The notes under the pieces: model-generated
Databases searched by the model: none
The model's input: the letters and a program-made list of their open reading frames with translations, nothing else
What the model was told of the DNA's origin: nothing
Origin: an uncultured Synergistales bacterium
GTDB lineage: Bacteria > Synergistota > Synergistia > Synergistales > Aminobacteriaceae
NCBI GenBank assembly: GCA_905233725.1
Contig: CAJOEM010000002.1
Coordinates: 1-64,000, forward strand
Length of the DNA: 64,000 nt
Direction of reading: 5' to 3'
In this document: one piece after another, positions 1 to 6,257 of the stretch
How positions within the stretch are numbered: the first letter of the stretch is position 1
Layout: each line of letters opens with the position of its first letter
Made by a program: the position numbers and the translations under genes

Positions 1-62
1 AGAGCGAACTCTCAATCACAGAAACGTCTAGCTGATCGGCAGAAGAAACTTGTAAACGAGAA

Positions 63-95
63 CTCCGATGGGAAGAAATTTCCGTCGGGGTTTTT
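63..95 (+). terminator. Plus-strand hairpin terminator of repeat module, copy 1
   Basis: CTCCGATGGGAA (63-74), loop GAAA, TTTCCGTCGGGG (79-90) form a 12-bp stem including G-U pairs, followed by TTTTT. It would end a plus-strand transcript entering from upstream of the window or starting within 1-60. Copy 2 has the same hairpin at 521-548 but no T tract. Confidence 0.6.
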
Positions 96-147
96 CATAT
101 TTTCATACTGGTTTTCATACTTGATGGAATTGCGGCGGATTTTGGGG

Positions 148-331
148 TATAATTAGGCGTGAAAAAAGTGTGCTCCGGCAGGTAGAGCAACACTTCTAAA
201 ATGTGGCTGCCGAACGGAGGGCTATTCCGCATCGGACTTGCGCCACTAACGGAACAGGACTAATACTTCAGAAGCCGGATGATCTCGGCAATTACTCGTA
301 GGAGCTCAGTCAGGGCTTTTACGAGTTTTAT
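148..331 (+). ncRNA. Candidate antisense (antitoxin) RNA 1
   Basis: A plus-strand TATAAT at 148-153 is followed by a stretch antisense to the 3' UTR and C-terminal half of the peptide ORF at 260-343. A hairpin, CTCGTA (295-300) with TACGAG (320-325), is followed by TTTTAT and could terminate it, giving an RNA of about 170 nt from near 160. The variable centre folds as nested stems: GTGGC/GCCAC, CCGA/TCGG and CGGA/TCCG. No good -35 box was found. The RNA is inferred from architecture only. Confidence 0.5.
161..194 (-). terminator. Minus-strand terminator of peptide unit 1
   Basis: On the minus strand AGTGTTGCTC and GAGCACACT form a stem with a short loop, followed by TTTTTT. It lies 66 nt beyond the stop of the 27-aa ORF at 260-343 and closes its transcription unit. 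The same element is conserved in copy 2. Confidence 0.75.
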
Positions 332-343
332 AATTTCCTTCAT
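260..343 (-). CDS. 27-aa amphipathic peptide 1 (type I toxin-like)
   Basis: An ATG ORF of 27 codons starts 8-9 nt after a near-perfect Shine-Dalgarno (AAGGAGGTGA on the minus strand). The first 14 residues (MKEIIKLVKALTEL) match peptide 2 exactly. The rest diverges but stays helical and amphipathic, with Ile/Leu/Val on one face and Lys/Arg/Glu on the other, ending in LLKY. It has its own TATAAT promoter, a 5'-terminal stem and a terminator. Size and character resemble TisB-type membrane toxins or phenol-soluble modulins, but no family was recognised. The conserved signals make it very likely to be expressed; the toxin role is inference. Confidence 0.75.
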   Translation of the reverse strand: MKEIIKLVKALTELLRVIAEIIRLLKY

Positions 344-350
344 TAGCCTC

Positions 351-379
351 ACCTCCTTTCCAGTTACGTACTCGGAGGC
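351..379 (-). promoter_or_regulatory. Shine-Dalgarno sequestering inverted repeat, unit 1
   Basis: CCTCC at 352-356 (the Shine-Dalgarno complement) is repeated inverted as GGAGG at 374-378, so in the minus-strand mRNA an upstream CCUCC can pair with the ribosome-binding site. GCCTC (346-350) with GAGGC (375-379) is an alternative pairing. Such occlusion is typical of type I toxin mRNAs. Confidence 0.55.
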
Positions 380-385
380 ACCCCA

Positions 386-436
386 CAGGCACCCCTCACG
401 CGAAAAACACGTGACCTGCCTGAACGCATTATAACA
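386..436 (-). promoter_or_regulatory. Minus-strand promoter and 5'-terminal stem, unit 1
   Basis: TGTTATAAT (complement at 428-436) is an extended -10 element. The expected start, about 421-422, lies at a hairpin formed by CAGGCA and TGCCTG (386-391 and 417-422), giving a 5'-terminal stem. No clear -35 was seen, as expected for an extended -10 promoter. Confidence 0.65.
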
Positions 437-574
437 GATTACGCAAGAATAAAGCTTCAGAGCGAACTCTCAATCACAGAAACGTCTAGCTGATCGGCAG
501 AAGAAACTTGTAAACGAGAACTCCGATGGGAAGAAATTTCCGTCGGGGTGATGGAATTGCGGCGGATTTTGGGG

Positions 575-760
575 TATAATTAGGCATGAAAAAAGTGTGC
601 TCCGGTAGGTAGAGCAACACTCAACATCGGGCGACCGATGAATGGGGCGGCTTCCCCACCTCGGATTTATGCCCGAAATCGGAAAGTTTTAGTCAATGAA
701 TATCCGAACTAAGTCGGTGATGGCTCGTATTAGCTCAGTCAGGGCTTTTACGAGTTTTAT
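575..760 (+). ncRNA. Candidate antisense (antitoxin) RNA 2
   Basis: Same architecture as candidate RNA 1. TATAAT is at 575-580, and the putative terminator is CTCGTA (724-729) with TACGAG (749-754) followed by TTTTAT. The inner sequence differs from copy 1 but folds the same way: TCGGGC/GCCCGA outside, CCG/CGG in the middle, TGGGG/CCCCA at the tip. It is complementary to the 3' half of the peptide ORF at 689-772. Conserved ends with a divergent but structure-preserving centre suggest each RNA recognises only its own mRNA. Confidence 0.5.
588..621 (-). terminator. Minus-strand terminator of peptide unit 2
   Basis: GAGCAACACT (612-621) and AGTGTGCTC (594-602) form the stem. The adjoining A6 run on the plus strand (589-594) gives a T6 tract on the minus strand. 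It ends the transcript of the 27-aa ORF at 689-772. Confidence 0.75.
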
Positions 761-772
761 AATTTCCTTCAT
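689..772 (-). CDS. 27-aa amphipathic peptide 2 (type I toxin-like)
   Basis: Paralogue of the peptide at 260-343, with an identical first 14 residues (MKEIIKLVKALTEL) and a divergent tail, IRAITDLVRIFID. It keeps the hydrophobic spacing of a short amphipathic helix. The ATG follows a perfect AAGGAGGTGA by 8-9 nt. A promoter (858-866), leader hairpin (816-852) and terminator (588-621) complete the unit. Divergence is confined to the part overlapped by the candidate antisense RNA, which argues for a regulated pair and against chance. No known family was recognised; the toxin role is inferred. Confidence 0.75.
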   Translation of the reverse strand: MKEIIKLVKALTELIRAITDLVRIFID

Positions 773-780
773 TAACTCTC

Positions 781-809
781 ACCTCCTTTCCAGTTACGTA
801 CTCGGAGGT
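781..809 (-). promoter_or_regulatory. Shine-Dalgarno sequestering inverted repeat, unit 2
   Basis: ACCTCC (781-786) and GGAGGT (804-809) are a perfect 6-bp inverted repeat with a 17-nt loop. In the mRNA the ribosome-binding site can be masked by the upstream leader. Confidence 0.6.
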
Positions 810-815
810 ACCCCA

Positions 816-866
816 CAGGCACCCCTCACGCGAAAAACACGTGACCTGCCTGAACGCATTATAACA
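816..866 (-). promoter_or_regulatory. Minus-strand promoter and 5'-terminal stem, unit 2
   Basis: An extended -10 (TGTTATAAT, complement at 858-866) is followed near 851 by the inverted repeat TGCCTG/CAGGCA (847-852 with 816-821), which would form a stem at the mRNA 5' end. A weak TTTCAC lies about 17 nt upstream of the -10. Confidence 0.65.
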
Positions 867-1032
867 GATTACGCATTGGAGTGAAATTTACGAGATTGAA
901 AGCAGTAAGACTTTTCTCTCAGGTTCTGTAATTTTCCCGAAAGATTTTTCAGCGTTATATTCTTATCTAAAATAATCGCATTATGATAGAATTTTCGTGT
1001 TTACATAACGAACATTCAGGAGGTTTTTGTTT

Positions 1033-1992
1033 ATGAAAAAGTTTTTACTAGCAATGTTTTTGGTTTTGTCACTGGTTTTTGGAGCGTTTGCTGCTGATTA
1101 CCCAACTCAGAATATCAACGGTGTCGTTCAATGGGGTGCTGGCGGCGGTACTGACTCGTTGATGCGTCCGTTGTCTGCAATCGCTGAACAAATTCTCGGG
1201 AAATCAATCATCATTCAGAACATGACCGGCGCGACTGGTTCAATCGCAACTCAGTACGTATTCGATGCTGCGGCTGACGGCTATACGCTCTTGATGGGTG
1301 CGGAAAATCCTGCGTTGTACGATGTTCTCGATATTAGTGAACTGACTTACGAGAATTTCGATTGCGTGTATTTAATCGGCGATGAAGTTGTCGGAATAGT
1401 CGTTAATAAAGATTCAAAATACAAATCATTCACGGAAATAATCGAAGCTGCGAAAAAAGCTCCGTGGACGATCAAGCTTTCAACGACTGGTGCGGGCGGA
1501 TTGCCTTGGGAAGTTGGCGCGTTCATAACGGATATTACCGGCGCGATGTTCAACGAGATACCCTATGACAGCGACGCTTCAGCAAAAACTGCGGTCATGA
1601 ATGGCGAGTGCGATTTCACAGTCTGCAAGATTCAATCCGGGATCGAGGACTACAAAGCCGGCGATCTGAAATTCCTGTGCTTATTCTCGACTAAAACAGT
1701 TGATTTGATGCCAGAAGTTCCGTTAGTTACAGTTGAGTATCCTGATTTCGCGAAATATTTGCCGTGGGGACCGTTCTATGGCGTGTTCGTGAAAAAGGGA
1801 ACAGATCCTGCGATAATTTCCAAACTCAGCGACGCGTTCACAAAAGCTGGTCCGGTTGAGAATTATCAGAAAGTACTCGCGAACTTCAATATTAATTTCT
1901 TGGGATATTCCGGCGAAGATGCTGCAAAATATATCTCGTCATGGAGAAACAACACGATTAACGCGCTGAAAAACAGTGGTGCATTGGACTAG
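1033..1992 (+). CDS. tctC: TctC-type tricarboxylate-binding protein
   Basis: Periplasmic solute-binding protein of the Bug/TctC family, the substrate-capturing part of a tripartite tricarboxylate transporter. It has 319 residues and a signal peptide (MKKFLLAMFLVLSLVFGAFA) with cleavage after AFA. The family core is visible: QWGAGGGTDSLMRP near the N-terminus and MTGATGSIA further on. The ATG at 1033 lies about 9 nt after AGGAGG; an in-frame TTG two codons earlier is too close to the Shine-Dalgarno. tctB and tctA follow, so the three encode one importer for a carboxylate. The ligand (citrate, tartrate or another acid) cannot be read from sequence. Confidence 0.93.
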   Translation: MKKFLLAMFLVLSLVFGAFAADYPTQNINGVVQWGAGGGTDSLMRPLSAIAEQILGKSIIIQNMTGATGSIATQYVFDAAADGYTLLMGAENPALYDVLDISELTYENFDCVYLIGDEVVGIVVNKDSKYKSFTEIIEAAKKAPWTIKLSTTGAGGLPWEVGAFITDITGAMFNEIPYDSDASAKTAVMNGECDFTVCKIQSGIEDYKAGDLKFLCLFSTKTVDLMPEVPLVTVEYPDFAKYLPWGPFYGVFVKKGTDPAIISKLSDAFTKAGPVENYQKVLANFNINFLGYSGEDAAKYISSWRNNTINALKNSGALD

Positions 1993-2012
1993 CACACAAA
2001 ATTTTTGCACGA

Positions 2013-2051
2013 AACCCTGATAGTTAATTAACGCTGTTGGGGTTATTTTTT
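2013..2051 (+). terminator. Hairpin with T-run between tctC and tctB
   Basis: AACCC and GGGTT, with an inner GTTAATTAAC palindrome, are followed by TTTTTTTT. It may partially terminate after tctC, so that the binding protein is made in excess over the membrane subunits, as is common for such operons. Confidence 0.5.
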
Positions 2052-2070
2052 TTGCACGAGGTGAATTGAA

Positions 2071-2655
2071 TTGTCAGACCAGAATATTAATGCTCAGGCT
2101 CAGACTGAATACGAAGATCTGAATCCGGCTCTTGAAGTCAACACAGATGATTTGATCGTCGTGAAAGAACATTCGCTCGAAGCTGGTGAAAAAGTTTTCT
2201 CGATTGTCTTGCTGGCATTCGGGATTATCGCGCTGTATTTGTCAATCGAACTTTGGTTCAAGATTCCGCTGCGACGTGGTCCGAGAATTGCATCGGCTGC
2301 AGCTGTTCCAGTATTTGTGAGTGGCTTGTGGGTTTTGATGGCTGCGTGGACGGTTCTGGAGAATTTCAAGCTTACAACTCCGCTCTCGAATATCTCCGGA
2401 ATTGGCAGGAAAATTATCGAGGCGATTAAATACGCGTTGCCTTTGAACGTTGTGATTATGTTGGCTGCAATCGTAGCATATTCTGCAGCGTTGTTGATGA
2501 GAGTGAGTTTCTATATTGCGACATCGGTGTTTCTGTATTTCTCGATGTGCTATTTAACTCGCAAAGATTTCGTGAAAAATATTCTTTGGACAGCGATTGT
2601 GATGGCGTTCATCGTCGTAGTGTTCAGGTTATTATTCAGCGTCGTATTCCCGTAA
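2071..2655 (+). CDS. tctB: TctB-type small membrane subunit
   Basis: Small membrane protein of the tripartite tricarboxylate transporter, 194 residues. After an acidic N-terminal stretch of about 45 residues come four predicted membrane segments: one from about 48, one about 75-92, and two at 125-190. This is the TctB pattern, and the position between tctC and tctA supports it. The start is TTG, about 7 nt after GAGGTG; no ATG or GTG fits better. Sequence conservation in this family is low, so the call rests on topology and context. Confidence 0.82.
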   Translation: MSDQNINAQAQTEYEDLNPALEVNTDDLIVVKEHSLEAGEKVFSIVLLAFGIIALYLSIELWFKIPLRRGPRIASAAAVPVFVSGLWVLMAAWTVLENFKLTTPLSNISGIGRKIIEAIKYALPLNVVIMLAAIVAYSAALLMRVSFYIATSVFLYFSMCYLTRKDFVKNILWTAIVMAFIVVVFRLLFSVVFP

Positions 2656-2700
2656 AATTTGCATTCAAAATTTGCACTCAGAGAGGAGATTTGTAGATAC

Positions 2701-4209
2701 ATGTCAGCATTATATTACATGTCGGTTATATTTCGTGAGCCTTGGCTGATTGCGTTGGTTGCGGCTGGGACTTGTGCGGGCGTTTACGTTGGAGCGATTC
2801 CCGGGCTTTCTGGAACTATGGCGGTTTCGCTGCTGGTTTCGTTCACGTTCGGCTGGGAACAACACAGTGCGCTTGCTGTAATGGTTGGCGTATTTGTCGG
2901 CTCAGTTTTCGGCGGATCACGTTCTGCGATTTTGCTGAACATCCCCGGAGCTCCCGCAGCAGTTGCGACAGCTCTTGACGGTTACGCGCTCGCAAAACAG
3001 GGGCGTGCTGGTGAAGCTATGGGGCTTGCTACGTCACAATCCGTAATTGGAACTTTGCTCGGAGTTCTGGCACTGGCAACGTGTGCGCCATTAGTTGCTG
3101 GTATTGCGCGAAACTTTCACTCGATTGATTACCTGATGCTGTCACTCATGGGTCTTATGATGGTCGGCTCATTGAGCGGGCGTTCTGTCAGGTTTGGATT
3201 AATCGCCGGTTGTATTGGAATTTTCCTGGGATGCGTAGGCGTTGACGGTCAAACAGCTGTGAAAAGATTCACGTTTAATATCGTATACTTGAACTCGGGA
3301 GTTGATTACGTTGTCGCTATGATTGGCTTGTTCGGAGCGTCTGAAGCTTTGAGCCAGATAACGGACATGCGCGCTACACCGGTCAAACAGAAAGTTGACA
3401 AGATTTTGCCATCGTGGGCTGAATCTCTGAAATATTTGGGACTTACGATTAAGTCGTCGATAATTGGCGTATTAGTCGGAGCATTACCCGGAGCTGGTGG
3501 AGATATTGCAGCGTTGTTGAGTTACGATCAGGCAAAACGTTCGGTCAAGCATCCTTCTGCTCCGTTCGGGAAGGGAGCTGTCGAGGGAATTATTGCGCCT
3601 GAATCCGCGAATAATGCAGCAATCGGTGGCGCATTTATCCCGATGTTGACGTTAGGAATCCCTGGTGACGCAGTGACGGCAGTTTTAATCAGCGCGTTGA
3701 CTATACAGGGCTTGAGACCCGGTCCGAATTTAATCTCGCAGACTCCGGATTTGTTCTGGTTAATCGTTGCGTGCTTGTTGGTTGCTTCGTTCTTTTTGCT
3801 TGTGTTCGGATTGACCGGAATCAAAGCTTTCACAAAAATTGTCGAAGTTCCCAAGGGAATTTTGATGCCGACGATTTTGATCTTGTCCGTAATTGGAGCG
3901 TTCGCGATTCGTAACAGTGTTTATGACATTCTTTGGATGTTCGGATTTGGCGTAATAGGCTATTTCCTGAAGCGATACAATTACCCGATTGCGCCGATAG
4001 TTTTGGGAGTAATTCTCACCAGACTTTGCGAGGAAAATTACAGGCGTGGAGTAATGCTTGAAGGCGGTTCGATTCTTGGAATGTTGGGGAGCATTTTCAC
4101 GAGTTATATTTCGATTGTGTTGTTCGTGCTGTTAGTATTCCTGTTTGTAACGCAGACTGAATTTTACAGGCATTGGAAAGAGCGCAGACACTCGAAAAAA
4201 TCAGCGTAA
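2701..4209 (+). CDS. tctA: TctA-type large permease subunit
   Basis: Large multi-span subunit of the TctABC transporter, 502 residues from the chosen ATG, about the family's usual length. Typical motifs are GAIPGLSGTMAVSLL near the N-terminus, LNIPGAPAAVATALDGY, and LPGAGGDIAALLSYDQAK with PESANNAAIGGAFIPMLTLGIPGD in the second half. The ATG at 2701 has GAGAGGAG upstream at a slightly long spacing. In-frame upstream extension to a TTG at 2659 would add 14 residues unlike the family. It acts with TctB and TctC in secondary, ion-coupled uptake. Confidence 0.94.
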   Translation: MSALYYMSVIFREPWLIALVAAGTCAGVYVGAIPGLSGTMAVSLLVSFTFGWEQHSALAVMVGVFVGSVFGGSRSAILLNIPGAPAAVATALDGYALAKQGRAGEAMGLATSQSVIGTLLGVLALATCAPLVAGIARNFHSIDYLMLSLMGLMMVGSLSGRSVRFGLIAGCIGIFLGCVGVDGQTAVKRFTFNIVYLNSGVDYVVAMIGLFGASEALSQITDMRATPVKQKVDKILPSWAESLKYLGLTIKSSIIGVLVGALPGAGGDIAALLSYDQAKRSVKHPSAPFGKGAVEGIIAPESANNAAIGGAFIPMLTLGIPGDAVTAVLISALTIQGLRPGPNLISQTPDLFWLIVACLLVASFFLLVFGLTGIKAFTKIVEVPKGILMPTILILSVIGAFAIRNSVYDILWMFGFGVIGYFLKRYNYPIAPIVLGVILTRLCEENYRRGVMLEGGSILGMLGSIFTSYISIVLFVLLVFLFVTQTEFYRHWKERRHSKKSA

Positions 4210-4217
4210 CATGAAAC

Positions 4218-6143
4218 ATGACTGGTAATTTTTTGCTGTTAATATTAGCCTTAATACCCTTATTGGGAGGCTTGATCTCGTTCGTAATCGGCAAATTCAG
4301 TCGTGACGTTCGGGATTATTTTGCGGATTTTGTGTGTTTGCTGGAATTTGGACTTGTTATTTTCGCGTACGAATCTATTGGATATAGCTGTCATGTTGAT
4401 AACGTTTGCGGATTCGGCTTGAATTTCACGCTTGACGGATTCAGATTTATATATTGCGTAATAATTTCGTTCATGTGGTCAGCTACGACGATTTTTTCGC
4501 GGGAATATCTGGCGCATCATCATAACCGGAATCGCTATTACCTGTACGTGTTAATGACTTTTGGCTCGATTATGGGCGTATTTTTGTCGGCGGATTTGTA
4601 CACGACGTTCGTATTTTTCGAAATGATGTCGTTATTCTCGTACGTTATGGTCGCTCAGGACGAGACACCCGAAGCTGCGCGCGCTGCACAGACGTATTTG
4701 GCGATTGCAATAATCGGCGGACTTGTTACGTTGACGGGATTGATTTTGCTGTATGCCAAGACCGGAACTTTTGAGATTGCGAAGTTATCAGAATTTGCGA
4801 ATCAAGATTTGTATTTGCCCGGAGCGTTAATCTTCGTGGGATTTGCTGCGAAGGCTGCGATTTTCCCTGCGCACATTTGGCTGCCGACAGCACACACTTC
4901 AGCTCCAGCACCGTCGAGCGCGTTGTTATCAGGATTGCTGACTAAGTCCGGATTATTTGGTATTCTGGTTTTAAGCTCTGGAATTTTCCTGCATGATTCG
5001 ACTTGGGGAATGTTGCTGCTAATCCTGGCATTAATAACGATGGTTTTGGGAGCGGTCTTGGCTGTATTCTCGGTGAATATCAAGCGAACTTTGGCGTGTT
5101 CATCAATGTCTCAGTTGGGATTTATTCTGACTGGAATTTCTATGCAGTGTTTTCTCGGGCATGAAAATGATCTGGCAATTCGCGGAACGATTCTTTACAT
5201 GATTGGTCACTCGTTGATTAAGCTTGTTTTATTTCTGTGCGCAGGTGTCGTTCACATGAACACTCACAAGCTGAATCTCAATGACATTCGCGGATTCGGC
5301 AAGGGCAAATTCGTGTTTCTATTCGCGTTCGTAATGGGTGGACTTGGCTTGATGGGAGCGCCGCTGTTGAACGGATACTTGGGAAAAACTCTGATTCACG
5401 AGGCAATCGTTGAGCAGATTCACTTGAGTGACGCAAAATATTTGTTCCAGATTACTGAGTGGCTGTTCTTGATTTCTGGAGGCTTGACGACGGCTTATGT
5501 TTTGAAATTATTCTACGTGTTATTCATCGCGGAAAAATCTCCGGATATGCACGAGAAAGCGCGATATATTTCTCCGGTGAACGCGATAGTTCTGGGAATT
5601 TCGGCGTTGACGCTGCCAGTTTTTGGATTCATGCCGTATTCGATTGCGGACAAAATCAGCGTATTCGGCGCAGGCTTCATGAACGCTCCGGAGCATCATC
5701 ACTTCATAAATTATTTCTCGTTCGAGTCGCTTGAAGGTGCGATAATTTCAATCACGATTGGTGTACTTGTGTATTTCCTGATTGTGCGCAAATTCCTGAT
5801 TCGAAAAACTCGTGATGGCTCGATTTATCTGCCGGACTTATGGAATCCGAAATTAAACATCGAGAATTTATTTTTCAGACCGTTGCTCGGGACAATTTTG
5901 CCATTTATCGGCTCACTGTTCGCGAAACTTGTTGATCTATTCACAGCAAGCCCCGTCTCGTACATTCTTGAACACGCCGCAAAAATCAAGTTCATCAGGT
6001 ATTACGAGAATCCTGATTTCGGCTTTTATCACGACGAGTCCCAATCCGAAACTCTGAGTTCGCTTTTGCCTTCGAGTTTGGCGTATTGCTTGATGACGTT
6101 CGCGTTTGGATTCTTGATTGTGTTGGCGTTCCTGTTAATGTAG
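4218..6143 (+). CDS. Stand-alone NuoL/NuoM/MrpD-type antiporter subunit
   Basis: Proton-conducting membrane transporter (Proton_antipo_M family) of 641 residues with about 14 or more membrane segments. Family residues are present: the membrane Glu in FFEMMS (about residue 135) and the Lys in LLTKSG (about 243), within the conserved stretch beginning PAHIWLPTAHTSAPAP. It starts 8 nt after tctA with no clear Shine-Dalgarno, suggesting translational coupling. Other complex I, Mrp or hydrogenase subunits are absent here. It could be a lone cation/proton antiporter or a detached subunit of a complex encoded elsewhere. Confidence 0.82.
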   Translation: MTGNFLLLILALIPLLGGLISFVIGKFSRDVRDYFADFVCLLEFGLVIFAYESIGYSCHVDNVCGFGLNFTLDGFRFIYCVIISFMWSATTIFSREYLAHHHNRNRYYLYVLMTFGSIMGVFLSADLYTTFVFFEMMSLFSYVMVAQDETPEAARAAQTYLAIAIIGGLVTLTGLILLYAKTGTFEIAKLSEFANQDLYLPGALIFVGFAAKAAIFPAHIWLPTAHTSAPAPSSALLSGLLTKSGLFGILVLSSGIFLHDSTWGMLLLILALITMVLGAVLAVFSVNIKRTLACSSMSQLGFILTGISMQCFLGHENDLAIRGTILYMIGHSLIKLVLFLCAGVVHMNTHKLNLNDIRGFGKGKFVFLFAFVMGGLGLMGAPLLNGYLGKTLIHEAIVEQIHLSDAKYLFQITEWLFLISGGLTTAYVLKLFYVLFIAEKSPDMHEKARYISPVNAIVLGISALTLPVFGFMPYSIADKISVFGAGFMNAPEHHHFINYFSFESLEGAIISITIGVLVYFLIVRKFLIRKTRDGSIYLPDLWNPKLNIENLFFRPLLGTILPFIGSLFAKLVDLFTASPVSYILEHAAKIKFIRYYENPDFGFYHDESQSETLSSLLPSSLAYCLMTFAFGFLIVLAFLLM

Positions 6144-6257
6144 TTAATGTGAATGTGTAAATTCTCGTTTTTTCGCAAAATTCACTTGTGAAAACTCGCA
6201 CAATTATTTACAATTAATAGCAGCATAATACGAATCAGGATTTCAGGATTTGAGGAA

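Larger units (their letters stand above)
1..446. repeat. Tandem locus repeat, copy 1 (peptide/antisense unit)
   Basis: First of two long direct repeats; the second is 459-874. Long segments are nearly identical: 1-90 with 459-548, 122-194 with 549-621, and about 295-446 with 724-874. The middle (about 195-294 here) differs almost completely from copy 2. Copy 1 also carries a 31-nt T-rich insertion (91-121) with TTTTCATA-like repeats. The repeat starts at the window edge, so the array may continue upstream. It has no transposase, and its ends are not IS-like inverted repeats. Confidence 0.9.
459..874. repeat. Tandem locus repeat, copy 2 (peptide/antisense unit)
   Basis: Second copy of the repeat at 1-446, separated from it by about 12 nt. 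It keeps the same order of elements: a plus-strand hairpin module, a plus-strand TATAAT, a minus-strand terminator, a variable hairpin region (about 622-723), a peptide ORF, a Shine-Dalgarno, a leader hairpin and a minus-strand TATAAT. The T tract after the first hairpin seen in copy 1 is missing here. Confidence 0.9.

Noticed and set aside
1..90. Known riboswitch or hammerhead ribozyme in the repeat module
   Set aside because: CUGAU and GAAAC fragments occur, but the hammerhead core and stem order do not fit, and no riboswitch consensus was recognised.
1..874. CRISPR array or insertion sequence at the window start
   Set aside because: Only two long copies exist with a divergent centre and coding potential; no short regular repeats with spacers, no transposase, and no terminal inverted repeats.
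696..884. 62-aa plus-strand ORF in repeat copy 2
   Set aside because: No Shine-Dalgarno, and it lies antisense to the well-supported 27-aa peptide gene and its leader; the equivalent frame is not kept in copy 1.
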